From: Streptomyces marianii
GTDB taxonomy: Bacteria > Actinomycetota > Actinomycetes > Streptomycetales > Streptomycetaceae
Length of the DNA stretch: 64,000 bases
Assembly: GCF_005795905.1 (NCBI RefSeq)
Contig: NZ_VAWE01000001.1
Location: 7,188,501 to 7,252,500, forward strand
Reading direction: 5' to 3'
In this document: positions 43,501 through 53,488 of the stretch, one piece after another
How positions within the stretch are numbered: position 1 is the first letter of the stretch
Layout: each line of letters begins with the position of its first letter
Translations under genes and position numbers: made by a program
Notes under the pieces: model-generated
What the model was told of the DNA's origin: nothing
Database searches by the model: none
What the model saw: only the letters and a program-made list of their open reading frames with translations

Positions 43501-45430
43501 AGCCCAGCGTGCGGCGGACGACGCCCGGCGCACCGCACGCGCCCTCCGCGCCGAGCGCGCGGAGATCGCGGGCGCGCCCGAGCAGTTGCCCGACCCGGAC
43601 GAGACCGACGACACCCCCCGCCCTTCGCTGCCCGCCCTGCGGGAGGCGTACCGCGCCGCGTCCCAGTTGTACGAGAAGGTCGGCGTCGGGGCCGACCTCC
43701 GTGCCGAACAGGCCCATGCCGAGAGTGACGAGAGCGCCGCGCTCGCCGAACTCGACCGGCTCACCAACAAGGTCCGCACGCGCGCCGCCCAGCTGCTGGA
43801 GGGCACCGACGGGGCCGACGGCCCCTCCCGCCAGGCCGCCGCGGCCCGCGCCGAGTCCCATGTGCAGACCCTGGAGACCCGCGCCTCCGAGGCCAGCGAG
43901 AAACTCGGTCGGCTGCGCGGTGAGGCCGAGCGCCTCGCGCCCGTGGACGGTGACGCACACACCGGGCTTCCCGAGGAGATGGAACCCTCGGACGCCCAGC
44001 ACGCCCAGGCACTGCTGCGGACGGCCACCGGTGAGCTGGCCGCCCGTACCGAGGCGCTGGACACCGCCCGGGCGAGGCACGCCGAGCTGCTGCGCGCGCA
44101 CCGCGCGGCCGAGGACGCGGCGAGCGGCTTCGACGAGACGGCGGCCCTCCTGCGCGATCTGCTCAGGGACCACACCGACGAGGAGCAGGAGCAGCCCGAG
44201 CCCTACGCGGGCAGCCTCGAGGAGGCCAGGCACTCGGCGGCCGAGGCCCGCCGCTCCCTGCGCGGCTGCGCGGCCGATCTGTCCTCCGCCGAGTCGGCGG
44301 TGCGCGAGGCGAGCGACGTGCTCGTGCGTCACGCCAACTCCACCCGCTACGAGGCGGTGCGTACTCCGGCCCGTCTGCAGATCCGTGAGCTGCCCGCGTC
44401 CTCCCTGCCGGAGCACGCGGCGCGCTGGGCCGAGGCGTTCGCACCCCGGCTGCGCGTACTCACTGACGAGCTGGCGCAGTTGGAGCGCAACCGCGACTCC
44501 ATCGTGGACCGGCTCCGCGGGCTGGTGGAATCGGCGCTCACCACGCTCCGGTCGGCCCAGCGGCTCTCGCGGCTGCCCGAGGGCCTGGGGGAGTGGTCGG
44601 GCCAGGAGTTCCTGCGCATCCGCTTCGAGGAGCCCGACCAGGCGACCCTCACCGAGCGGCTCGGCGAGGTCGTCGACGAGGCCACCCGCGCGGCGGTGAG
44701 GAAGAACTCCGATCTGCGCCGCGACGGCATGTCCCTGCTGCTCCGCGGCGTCCAGGCGGCTCTCGAACCGAAGGGCGTCGCCGTCGAGATCCTCAAGCCG
44801 GACGCGGTGCTGCGCGCCGAGCGGGTACCGGTCGGTCAGATGGGCGATGTCTTCTCCGGCGGCCAGTTGCTCACCGCGGCGATCGCTCTGTACTGCACCA
44901 TGGCCGCGCTCCGCAGCAACGACCGGGGGCGGGACAAGCACCGGCACGCGGGCACGCTGTTCCTGGACAATCCGATCGGGCGCGCCAACGCCACCTACCT
45001 GCTGGAGTTGCAGCGTGCCGTGTCGCACGCCCTCGGCGTCCAGCTGCTTTACACCACGGGCCTGTTCGACACCACCGCCCTCGCGGAGTTCCCCCTGGTC
45101 GTCAGGCTGCGCAACGACGCGGACCTACGGGCGGGCCTGAAGTACATCAGCGTCGAGGAGCATCTGCGCCCGGGCCTGCCACAGCAGCGTGCCGAGGGCG
45201 AGACCGTGCACGGGGAGATCACCGCGACCCGGATGTTCAAGAGGGCCGCGGACGAGCCGTCGCCCGCGCCGGTCGAGAGCCCGAGTGGGCTCCACCACGA
45301 GACGGGGACCGCGCTTCCGACGGAGGCCGTGCCGCAGTCGCCGACGCCGGCAGTCGCTCCTGAAGGCGCCGGTACCGACCCCCGGCCGGGGTCCGGCTCA
45401 CCCGAAACCCCCGTCCGTCGCGAGGAGTAA
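40502..45430 (+). CDS. giant SMC/MukB-like coiled-coil ATPase
   Basis: A 1642-residue SMC-type protein. The N-terminal head has MYELSRVRLYSIGPAGARYADTVLDLRG and the P-loop FLENGGGKSVLLKLIFSV (Lys69, Ser70); Leu63 occupies the usual first Gly. Ala/Glu/Arg-rich coiled coils (about 300-600 and 850-1330) flank a hinge-like module (about 690-840: ALPGWRYLAQAVAPADHAAVLAARPELVDGVVITDP). The C-terminal head (about 1390-1570) has the signature FSGGQLLTAAIAL (Ser1452) and Walker B GTLFLDNPIGRANATYL, with Asp1489 but Asn1490 where SMC/ABC proteins have Glu. A Pro-rich tail follows. It probably encircles or extrudes DNA with the two upstream partners. No JetD gene follows. Confidence 0.82.
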   Translation: MYELSRVRLYSIGPAGARYADTVLDLRGVGAPVPDPAPTQAEFFEEEPVGPPRRPAPAGVLFLENGGGKSVLLKLIFSVMLPGHRNTLGGASSGVLRKFLLADDCGHVALEWQHTLTGELVVVGKASEWRGRQVSNDPRKFAEAWYSFRPGPGLSLDSLPVAESTAVRPPVEGASGARGRRRTMKGFRDAITEAGKAYPHLEVYWEEIHDRWNEHLGDLGLDPELFRYQREMNADEGEAAGLFAVKKDSDFTDLLLRAVTDTRDTDGLADLVSGFGSKLGRRAELIAERDFTAGSVDLLGRIVEAADTRARARDIHLGAERRTRTLAHRLSARAGEERARTAELAQQVTAAAHTVTEAERSRSHSSLIAAELAYRHASLALTAAEKAAAAQRRELTDARTLHAAWQAAEAVLRHRAATDRSARVAAAIREAERDAAPALAARAKAAADLVRALHSAAEDGERLANEEEERSAGLQEAGEAAHRDATAAATDAQRARSEAGHLRQRLAEVEQETAEAVRAGWLDDTAPDADPARAALAASDAEKTAVAAWDAARDAARTAAERARETAAAETRAELTAARAADAAEAAAHAYEAERLAAASLAGSERLGELLGLPATAGPAEVPGPRREPSTEPSAPAATDTRTAIPAQTTGPEDGRPANAPAGTAAADGPEAVRREHGTEGPLTTEEFDRYADELRELLDQGVAAAERQLFDLRTAAADDSRILGALGDGGLLPPGPDVLATVEFLGEHGIPALPGWRYLAQAVAPADHAAVLAARPELVDGVVITDPVSYARAREVLNGAALLPRSAVAVGTAAALLAPVPGPAAGTDTDVFLVPPNPAMHDEHAADEERQALRARAAERDEEIRNLAARLAGDRALAARIGSWRADCPPGMLAELAGAARTAREAAEAAEEALAEARTARAEAEEAAADTARVRDERQDTAQRARRAADALAGLAFRLRERAGWQAKLRELADEAAESDARAASCLDRARAADQDRRAAQRAADDARRTARALRAERAEIAGAPEQLPDPDETDDTPRPSLPALREAYRAASQLYEKVGVGADLRAEQAHAESDESAALAELDRLTNKVRTRAAQLLEGTDGADGPSRQAAAARAESHVQTLETRASEASEKLGRLRGEAERLAPVDGDAHTGLPEEMEPSDAQHAQALLRTATGELAARTEALDTARARHAELLRAHRAAEDAASGFDETAALLRDLLRDHTDEEQEQPEPYAGSLEEARHSAAEARRSLRGCAADLSSAESAVREASDVLVRHANSTRYEAVRTPARLQIRELPASSLPEHAARWAEAFAPRLRVLTDELAQLERNRDSIVDRLRGLVESALTTLRSAQRLSRLPEGLGEWSGQEFLRIRFEEPDQATLTERLGEVVDEATRAAVRKNSDLRRDGMSLLLRGVQAALEPKGVAVEILKPDAVLRAERVPVGQMGDVFSGGQLLTAAIALYCTMAALRSNDRGRDKHRHAGTLFLDNPIGRANATYLLELQRAVSHALGVQLLYTTGLFDTTALAEFPLVVRLRNDADLRAGLKYISVEEHLRPGLPQQRAEGETVHGEITATRMFKRAADEPSPAPVESPSGLHHETGTALPTEAVPQSPTPAVAPEGAGTDPRPGSGSPETPVRREE

Positions 45431-45534
45431 GCGGACGCCCGTCCACGATGAGCCGCACCGGTCAGGGGCCGGGCCTCCGGCGCTCCCCCGCCCGGGCGAC
45501 CCCGGGCCGGGGAAACCCCGGACCTCGCAAGTCC

Positions 45535-45948
45535 TCAGGCCTGGGACAGCCTGCCCGCACCCCTTCGCCGTATCCGCGCGGATTCACGCGCCTCCGCGCG
45601 GGCGACCCTTCGTGCCTCCCGGCGCTCGCGCCGCAGTTGCCGCGCCGTGCTGCTCGGAACCGACACCACGCCGTTGCGCTGGTTCCACACCTGGCGCGTC
45701 ACCCACACGTCCAGCACCGCCCAGGTCGCACCGACCGTGCTCGCCACACTGCTCAGGACCATGGGAAAGGCCAGCCACGAACCCGTCACCGAGAAGAAGA
45801 AGGCCATCAACGCCTGGGTCATCGTGACCGCCGTAACGATCACGGCCCGCACGGCCGCCGTGCGCACCGGGTCGGGCATCCGCGGTCGCCCCACCGGCTC
45901 CTCGACCCAGAGCCGCCGCGGTGGTCCCGTCTCGTCCGCCGTCGCCAT
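45535..45948 (-). CDS. small two-span membrane protein with a basic tail
   Basis: A 137-residue leftward gene. Two hydrophobic helices lie at about 30-53 (AAVRAVIVTAVTMTQALMAFFFSV) and 58-80 (LAFPMVLSSVASTVGATWAVLDVWV). The C-terminus is extremely Arg-rich (RQLRRERREARRVARAEARESARIRRR) and should sit in the cytoplasm, possibly near DNA or phospholipid. The family is not recognised. ATG 45948 has only a weak site. It converges with the SMC-like operon. Confidence 0.65.
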   Translation of the reverse strand: MATADETGPPRRLWVEEPVGRPRMPDPVRTAAVRAVIVTAVTMTQALMAFFFSVTGSWLAFPMVLSSVASTVGATWAVLDVWVTRQVWNQRNGVVSVPSSTARQLRRERREARRVARAEARESARIRRRGAGRLSQA

Positions 45949-46261
45949 GGTCTGCGCTCACTCCCCACGAATGTCCGATGCAGGGTCTCGGGTACCCGCT
46001 TCCGGTCCGTGCACGCGCCGGCGCGGCCCGTCGGTCGACCCGTAGGCCGATTCCCCCGCAACTCCCGTTTCCCGTACACAAAGACGCACGGAAGCCACGG
46101 AAGATTCCCGCTGGAGCGAAGATATCCGGCCATACGTCCATGAAGGGTTTGTGACGTCCGGCCAGGTGTCATCGGCCACGTTCCGAGTGGCAAGTCCGCG
46201 AATACCAGGACAACCCATGATCAACGACTTGACGCCCGGCTGAAAAACGTCCCGCCGGGCC

Positions 46262-46291
46262 TTCGAGTTGTCACTCCGTCAGTAGTAGGCT
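46262..46291 (+). promoter_or_regulatory. candidate promoter of the conservon
   Basis: TTCGAG (46262-46267), 18 bases, TAGGCT (46286-46291). A small GC hairpin (GCCCGGC/GCCGGGC, about 46234-46260) lies just upstream. The leader would be about 145 nt. The rest of the 495-base gap 45949-46443 shows no gene. Confidence 0.4.
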
Positions 46292-46443
46292 CGCGCCGTT
46301 TGTTGACGCAGGAAGAACAACTCCTGGCACGACGACGTGCAGCTCCTGGCACAACTCGGCACCACTCACCACAGACAACGGCACCACACGCCAAGCGGAC
46401 ATCATTACCCGCGCCTTCCGCGCGGGTCGAGCTGGGGGAGGCC

Positions 46444-49320
46444 ATGCGCTTTCGCGGGAAGTCCATCCGCCGGAAGATCGTGGCGTTGCTGCTTGTGCCG
46501 CTCGTCTCCCTGACCGCGCTGTGGGGGTTCGCGACCGCACTGACCGGCCGTGAGGCAAAACAGCTGCTGGACGCCGGGTACATCTTCGAGAAGGTCGGCC
46601 TTCCCCTCGAGGACACGGTCCGCGTCATCCAGAAGGAACGCCGCCAGACCCTCGTCTACCTCGCCGACCCCCGCGCCGCCGACTCCCTGATCGCCCTGCG
46701 CGGACAGCGGGCGCAGACCGACGATGCCGTGGCCGAAATCCGCGCCAGCGCACAGGACTCCGGGGTCAGGAACTCCCTCAGCCCGGACGCCTCCCGGCGC
46801 CTCGACCGGCTCGTCGACGCACTCGACGGCCTCGGCTCCCTGCGGCGGAACGTCGAGCAGAGCGCCATCACCCGTGCCCAGGCGATGGAGTTCTACAACC
46901 GCCTCGTCGACCCCTGCTACGGCTTCCTCGGGTCCCTCAACGGCCTGGAGAGCGTCGAACTGGAGAAGCAGGGCCGCGCCCTCGTCGGCATCATGCGCGC
47001 ACGCGAACTGCTCTCCCGCGAAGACGCGCTCGTGACCTCGTCGCTGGTCGCGGGCAAGATCACGGCTGCGGAGATCCGCGCCGTCACCGATCTCGCCGCC
47101 AACCGCAAGCTGCTGTACGAGATCAACCTCGAGGTGCTGCCGGCCTCCGAGCGCGAGATCGTGGAGCGGTACTGGAGAAGCCCCGACACCCAGCCGCTGC
47201 GTGAGACCGAGGAGAAGCTGCTCGCCGCCGGCCCCACCGGCAAGCCGCGCGTGGTGGACGCCGAGCGGTGGCAGCGGATCGCCGGGCCCGTCCTCGACGA
47301 CCTGGCCCGCCAGTCGAGCGAGGCCGGCGACCGCTACCAGGATCGCGTCGAGCCCGCCGCGTACGGCGTGCTCGTCAAGGCGGGCATCGCCGGCGTCCTC
47401 GGCTTCCTCGCCCTCCTGGTGTCCCTCGTGATCTCCGTGCGCGTCGGCCGCGACCTCGCTCGTGCGCTGTCCCGGCTGCGCAAGGAGGCCCACGAGGTAT
47501 CCGGCGTCCGCCTCCCCAGCGTGATGCGCCGCCTCGCCGCGGGCGAGAACGTCGACGTGGAGACCGAGGCGCCCCACCTCGAGTACGACAAGGACGAGAT
47601 CGGCCAGGTCGGCCAGGCGCTCAACACCCTCCAGCGGGCTGCCGTCGAGGCCGCCGTCAAGCAAGCCGACGTGCGCCGCGGCGTCTCCGAGGTCTTCGTG
47701 AACCTGGCCCGCCGAAACCAGGTACTCCTCCACCGCCAGCTCACCCTCCTCGACACGATGGAGCGCCGCACCGAGGACGCGGAGGAACTGGCCGACCTGT
47801 TCCGGCTGGACCATCTCACCACCCGAATGCGCCGGCACGCCGAGGGCCTGGTGATCCTCTCCGGCGCAGCCTCCTCCCGGCAGTGGCGCAAGCCGATCCA
47901 GCTCATGGACGTCGTCCGGGCAGCTGTCGCCGAGGTGGAGGACTACGAGCGGATCGAGGTCCGGCGGCTGGCCCGCGTCGGCGTGGCAGGGCCCGCGGTC
48001 TCCGACCTGACCCACCTCATCGCGGAACTGCTGGAGAACGCCACGGTGTTCTCGCCCCCGCACACCGGTGTGCAGGTGCACGGGGAGCGCGTCGCCAACG
48101 GTTTCACCCTGGAGATCCATGACCGGGGCCTCGGGATGGCCCCCGAGGCACTGCTCGACGCGAACCTCCGTTTGGCGGAGACGCCCGAGTTCGAGCTCTC
48201 CGACACCGACAGGCTCGGCCTGTTCGTCGTCAGCCGGCTCGCCCAGCGGCAGAACGTGCGCGTCTCCCTGCAGCAGTCGCCGTACGGAGGGACCACCGCG
48301 GTCGTCTTCGTCCCGGCGGCGCTGCTCACCGACGCCCCCGACACCGAGGGCACCGGTTTCCGCCTCGACCGCAAGCACTCCCCGGGCGGGCGCGACGGCT
48401 CCGCCCGCCGCGCCGAGGCCGGCCGTCTCGCGGCCCTGGCCCAGGTTCCCGCGGGGCTCACGGGCCCCGCCGTCCTCGACGGCCCGGTCGAACTCGAGGC
48501 GCCCGTCGGCAGTCTGGGCTTCGAGGACCGGCAGGCCCCGGGCCCCCGGACGGACCGCATCGACACGGCCGAGCCGATCAACGCCGTGCCCGACCACGCG
48601 GCGGACATCGAGGACACCGAGAGCGAGCGCGGCGGACTGTTCCGGGCCCGGGACTTCCTGCGCACCCCTGACGAGCAGCACCAGCAGGCCTCCGACCAGG
48701 CGCCGGAGCGTCCGGGGAACGGCCCGCGCCCGGTGTCCCGGGGCCCCGTTCCGCTGCCTCGCCGCAAGCCTCCGACCCTGGTCGCCGACAACGGTCGCCG
48801 GGTCGCCGAGCGGGGCCGCCCGCACCCGCTGCCCGGACTCGGCGGGGACGGACCGGAGGTCCCCGGCGCGCGCCGGGGCTCCGACTCCGCGAGCCCGGCG
48901 CCGGGCCGTCCGCCCTCCGCTCCGGTGCCGCTGCCGCTGCGGAGCAGGCCGCTTCGCGGTACCGGCGGCCCCGAGCGGTCCGCCGGCCCCGCGCAGGTGG
49001 ACGGCCCGGGGAGCGGCTCCGGCGCCGGTACGGGCGCCGCCCGCCCGGCGCGCGGCTCCTCGGGACCGACGGCCGGCGGGCTGCCCCGCCGGGTCCGTCA
49101 GGCCAGCCTCGCGCCGCAGTTGCGCGAGACCTCCGGCGCCCGCGCCGCGCCCGGCTCGGCGGAGGACGCCCAGGACTTCGAACGCGACGCGGAACAAGTA
49201 CGCGACCGCATGGCCTCGCTGCAACGCGGCTGGCAGCGCGGACGTCGCCAGAACGCCGAGGACGCCACCGGCTCCGGCGAGACAGCACCAGGAACGACAT
49301 CGGAGGGGGACGGTCGATGA
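46444..49320 (+). CDS. cvnA: conservon sensor, histidine kinase-like with NIT domain
   Basis: A 958-residue membrane sensor. A first membrane helix (about 9-33: RKIVALLLVPLVSLTALWGF) leads to an extracytoplasmic nitrate/nitrite-sensing-type helical domain (about 40-300). A second helix (about 306-330) and a HAMP-like segment follow. The HATPase domain has the N box HLIAELLENATVFSPP (about 523), the G1 box HDRGLGMAPEAL, and GLFVVSRLAQRQNV. Residues from about 640 on are Pro/Arg/Gly-rich and look disordered. Conservon kinases act with a roadblock protein, a DUF742 protein and a Ras-like GTPase, all present here in order, rather than with a response regulator. ATG 46444 follows GGGGGAGG. Confidence 0.9.
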   Translation: MRFRGKSIRRKIVALLLVPLVSLTALWGFATALTGREAKQLLDAGYIFEKVGLPLEDTVRVIQKERRQTLVYLADPRAADSLIALRGQRAQTDDAVAEIRASAQDSGVRNSLSPDASRRLDRLVDALDGLGSLRRNVEQSAITRAQAMEFYNRLVDPCYGFLGSLNGLESVELEKQGRALVGIMRARELLSREDALVTSSLVAGKITAAEIRAVTDLAANRKLLYEINLEVLPASEREIVERYWRSPDTQPLRETEEKLLAAGPTGKPRVVDAERWQRIAGPVLDDLARQSSEAGDRYQDRVEPAAYGVLVKAGIAGVLGFLALLVSLVISVRVGRDLARALSRLRKEAHEVSGVRLPSVMRRLAAGENVDVETEAPHLEYDKDEIGQVGQALNTLQRAAVEAAVKQADVRRGVSEVFVNLARRNQVLLHRQLTLLDTMERRTEDAEELADLFRLDHLTTRMRRHAEGLVILSGAASSRQWRKPIQLMDVVRAAVAEVEDYERIEVRRLARVGVAGPAVSDLTHLIAELLENATVFSPPHTGVQVHGERVANGFTLEIHDRGLGMAPEALLDANLRLAETPEFELSDTDRLGLFVVSRLAQRQNVRVSLQQSPYGGTTAVVFVPAALLTDAPDTEGTGFRLDRKHSPGGRDGSARRAEAGRLAALAQVPAGLTGPAVLDGPVELEAPVGSLGFEDRQAPGPRTDRIDTAEPINAVPDHAADIEDTESERGGLFRARDFLRTPDEQHQQASDQAPERPGNGPRPVSRGPVPLPRRKPPTLVADNGRRVAERGRPHPLPGLGGDGPEVPGARRGSDSASPAPGRPPSAPVPLPLRSRPLRGTGGPERSAGPAQVDGPGSGSGAGTGAARPARGSSGPTAGGLPRRVRQASLAPQLRETSGARAAPGSAEDAQDFERDAEQVRDRMASLQRGWQRGRRQNAEDATGSGETAPGTTSEGDGR

Positions 49321-49751
49321 CCGCACCGAACGCCGCAGCAACCGACACGACCAAGAACGGCGAGCTCAACTGGCTACTCGACGAACTCGTCGAGCGCGTC
49401 GGTTCCATCCGCAGGGCCCTCGTGCTCTCCGGAGACGGTCTCGCCACCGGCGCCTCCAAGGACCTCACCCGGGAGGACGGAGAGCATCTCGCGGCCGTCG
49501 CCTCCGGGTTCCACAGTCTCGCCAAGGGCGTGGGCCGCCACTTCGACGCCGGCCGGGTGCGCCAGACCGTGGTCGAGCTCGAGGACGCCTTCCTCTTCGT
49601 CACCGCCGCCGGGGACGGCAGCTGTCTCGCCGTCCTGTCCGACGCCGACTCGGACGTCGGCCTCGTCGCCTACGAGATGACGCTGATGGTCAAGCGCGTC
49701 GGAGCCCACCTCGCGACGGCACCCCGGACCGGGCTCTCCGCCGGAGGATGA
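49317..49751 (+). CDS. cvnB: conservon roadblock/LC7 protein
   Basis: A 144-residue roadblock/LC7-domain protein: ELNWLLDELVERVGSIRRALVLSGDGLATGASKDLTREDGEHLAAVASGF, then the strands VVELEDAFLFVTAAGDGSCLAVL and VGLVAYEMTLMV. This is the MglB-like partner that regulates the GTPase of the conservon. Its ATG lies inside the stop of the kinase-like gene (ATGA), and its own stop overlaps the next ATG. Confidence 0.93.
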   Translation: MTAPNAAATDTTKNGELNWLLDELVERVGSIRRALVLSGDGLATGASKDLTREDGEHLAAVASGFHSLAKGVGRHFDAGRVRQTVVELEDAFLFVTAAGDGSCLAVLSDADSDVGLVAYEMTLMVKRVGAHLATAPRTGLSAGG

Positions 49752-50167
49752 GTGGACCGGCCATGACTGACGGCAGACAGCAGGTCCGGCAAGCCCCCCG
49801 GTGGTACGACGACGACGCGGGTCCGGTGGTCCGTCCGTACGCGATGACCCGAGGCCGGACCACGAGTACCACGGAGCACCGGCTCGACCTGATCGCGCTC
49901 GTCGTGCCCGAACCGGCCGCCCAGGACCCCGGCCGGGACCAGACGCTCTCCCCGGAGCACGTGGAGATCGTCGAACGCTGCTGCACAACCCCGCAGTCGA
50001 TCGCCGAGCTCGCCGCGGGCCTGGACCTCCCCGTCGGGGTGATCCGGGTCCTCGTGGGCGATCTCGTCGACGACGCCCTGGTCCACGTGACCCGTCCCGT
50101 TCCGCCGGCCGAGTTGCCGGACGTCAGCATTCTCCGCGAGGTGATCAATGGTCTTCGGGCGCTCTAG
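49748..50167 (+). CDS. cvnC: conservon DUF742 protein
   Basis: A 139-residue DUF742 protein. The N-terminal part has VVRPYAMTRGRTTSTTEHRLDLIALV; the C-terminal part is a winged-helix-like segment (LSPEHVEIVERCCTTPQSIAELAAGLDLPVGVIRVLVGDLVDDALV). It may bind DNA or a partner in the signalling complex. ATG 49748 overlaps the roadblock stop but has GGAGG directly adjacent; ATG 49763, five codons later, is an alternative. It overlaps the GTPase gene by 20 bases. Confidence 0.9.
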   Translation: MSGPAMTDGRQQVRQAPRWYDDDAGPVVRPYAMTRGRTTSTTEHRLDLIALVVPEPAAQDPGRDQTLSPEHVEIVERCCTTPQSIAELAAGLDLPVGVIRVLVGDLVDDALVHVTRPVPPAELPDVSILREVINGLRAL

Positions 50168-50753
50168 CCGACGGGAGACGCCGGTGGAGCCGGTGACACT
50201 GAAGATTCTTGTGGCCGGCGGCTTCGGGGTCGGCAAGACCACCCTCGTGGGGGCGGTCAGCGAGATCAAGCCGCTTCGTACCGAGGAGACCCTGAGCGAG
50301 GCCGGCCGGCCCGTGGACGACCTCGACGGCGTGGAGTCCAAGAGCACGACGACCGTGGCGATGGACTTCGGCCGGATCACGCTGCGGGAGGACCTCGTCC
50401 TCTACCTCTTCGGCACCCCCGGTCAGGACCGGTTCTGGTTCCTCTGGGACGAGCTGGCGCAGGGCGCGCTCGGCGCGGTCGTGCTCGCCGACACCCGCCG
50501 CCTGGAGGACTCCTTCGCGGCGATCGACTACTTCGAGCGGCGCGGCATCCCGTTCACCGTGGGGGTCAACCGCTTCGAGGGCGCCGACGAGTACCCGGAG
50601 GAGACCGTGCGGGCCGCTCTCGACCTCGGCCCCGAGGTACCGCTGATGACGTGCGACGCCCGCGAGCGGGAGTCGGTGAAGTCGGTGCTGGTGGCGGTCG
50701 TGGAGCACGCCCTGGTGCGGTCCACCAGGGAGCGTGAGCCCGCGGCGACCTGA
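50148..50753 (+). CDS. cvnD: conservon Ras-like GTPase
   Basis: A 201-residue small GTPase. It has G1 GGFGVGKTT (Lys30), G2-region ESKSTTTVAMDFG and G3 LFGTPGQDRFWFLW. G4 is NRFEG, which lacks the classical NKxD Lys/Asp, as in other conservon/MglA-type GTPases. Guanine specificity is therefore inferred from the family. It is the presumed output of the conservon, acting with the sensor, roadblock and DUF742 proteins at the membrane. It overlaps the DUF742 gene, so all four are coupled. Confidence 0.93.
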   Translation: MVFGRSSRRETPVEPVTLKILVAGGFGVGKTTLVGAVSEIKPLRTEETLSEAGRPVDDLDGVESKSTTTVAMDFGRITLREDLVLYLFGTPGQDRFWFLWDELAQGALGAVVLADTRRLEDSFAAIDYFERRGIPFTVGVNRFEGADEYPEETVRAALDLGPEVPLMTCDARERESVKSVLVAVVEHALVRSTREREPAAT

Positions 50754-50799
50754 CGCCCGCTCCGCCCGGGGCGGCGGCAACGCCACGGCGTGGCAACGG

Positions 50800-50837
50800 C
50801 ACGGCCCGTACCCCCACCGACAGGGGTACGAGCCGTG
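50800..50837. terminator. bidirectional hairpin between cvnD and glpK
   Basis: CACGGCCCGTACCCC (50800-50814) pairs with the arm ending at 50837 with one mismatch and a short loop. The two flanking genes converge on it. Confidence 0.75.
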
Positions 50838-50854
50838 GTCCACGGGGTGGGCGG

Positions 50855-52375
<1,521 letters not shown>

Positions 52376-52464
52376 GACGTCCTCTTGTCGGATGGCGCTG
52401 CCCTGAGGCTGCGGTGGGAAGAGTGCTGTCCGGTCGGCGCTCCCGGAGCACGCCGTGCGGCGGA

Positions 52465-53226
52465 TCAGAAGACGATGTTGAAGATCACGCCCGAGAGGAG
52501 TCCGCCGATGAGCGGCCCGGCCACGGGCACCCAGGCGTAACCCCAGTCGGACGTTCCCTTGTTGGGGATCGGCAGCACCGAGTGCGCCAGCCGGGGGCCC
52601 AGGTCGCGGGCGGGGTTGATGGCGTATCCGGTCGGGCCGCCGAGTGACAGCCCGATGCCGACGACGAGCAGCGAGACCAGCAGGACGGAGATCCCGGACC
52701 CGTAGATCCCCGCGGCCTCGCCCGGGACCTGGCCGATCCCGATACCGGCGTTCCGCCCGAAGGCCAGGATCGGCAGCACCAGCCCGACCGTGGCGACGGT
52801 CTCGGTGACGAGGTTGGCGGCGGGACTGCGGATCTCCGGCGCGGTCGAGAAGATCCCCAGCGTGGGCTGGGCGTTCGCGGGGTCGGCGTTCGCCCGGAAC
52901 TGGGCGTAGTAGGCGAGCCAGGCCAGTACTGCTCCGAGGAGCGCCCCGATCAGCTGGGACAGGATGTACAGCGGCACCTTGCCCCATTCGCCGGTGTCGA
53001 CGGCGATGCCCACGGTCACGGCAGGGTTGAGGTGGCCGCCGGACAGCGGAGCCGCCGTGTACGCGCCCGCCAGTACGCCGAAGCCCCAGCCGAAGGCGAT
53101 GACGATCCAGCCGGACGCCTTGGCCTTGGAGTGGTTGAGGGTCACCGCGGCGCAGACCCCCGCGCCGAACAGGATCAGTATCGCGGTGCCGATGACCTCG
53201 CCGAGGAAGATGTCTGCGTTGCTCAT
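52465..53226 (-). CDS. glpF: glycerol facilitator (aquaglyceroporin)
   Basis: A 253-residue MIP-family channel with six membrane helices and two half-helices. The two NPA motifs are at 67-69 ([11 protein letters not shown]) and 204-206 ([11 protein letters not shown]). The Asp after the second NPAR (NPARDLG) is the GlpF-type signature separating it from water-only aquaporins. It lets glycerol diffuse in for the coupled kinase, whose gene starts 89 bases downstream. ATG 53226 follows TGGAG. The upstream 262 bases (53227-53488) hold its promoter region; no operator is obvious. Confidence 0.95.
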   Translation of the reverse strand: MSNADIFLGEVIGTAILILFGAGVCAAVTLNHSKAKASGWIVIAFGWGFGVLAGAYTAAPLSGGHLNPAVTVGIAVDTGEWGKVPLYILSQLIGALLGAVLAWLAYYAQFRANADPANAQPTLGIFSTAPEIRSPAANLVTETVATVGLVLPILAFGRNAGIGIGQVPGEAAGIYGSGISVLLVSLLVVGIGLSLGGPTGYAINPARDLGPRLAHSVLPIPNKGTSDWGYAWVPVAGPLIGGLLSGVIFNIVF

Positions 53227-53488
53227 GGCGGCTCCAGGGCTGGGTGCGGTTCCCATGGCTACGGAGCGCGGAGGCAGGGCGGAGTGCGGGGCCGTGCCGT
53301 GCCGTGCGCGGTCTCCGTGACGAGCGTGGTGAGCGTGCCGGAACGCGGTGCTGCCGTGGGCAGCGGCGCCGACGAAGAGGCAGTTTTCCCCCGGGTTACC
53401 GCCCCGTCAAGGTCGCCTGCACCACAGGGGCTTCCGGGAGCGACTCCGGTCCCCGCACGCGAACGGGCCGTCGGGTGGCCGGGGTTGC

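Noticed and set aside
40337..45028. A 1563-codon open frame antisense to the SMC-like gene
   Set aside because: It mirrors an Ala/Glu-rich coiled-coil gene in a high-GC genome, and has no domain or ribosome site. The + strand frame has clear ATPase motifs.
37815..45430. A complete Wadjet (JetABCD) defence system
   Set aside because: No JetD gene lies on either side, and the SMC-like P-loop differs from the JetC form I know. It is reported only as MukBEF/JetABC-like.
46405..49341. A 978-codon open frame antisense to the conservon sensor
   Set aside because: The + strand has a complete sensor kinase with correct overlaps to its partners. The antisense product has no recognisable domain.
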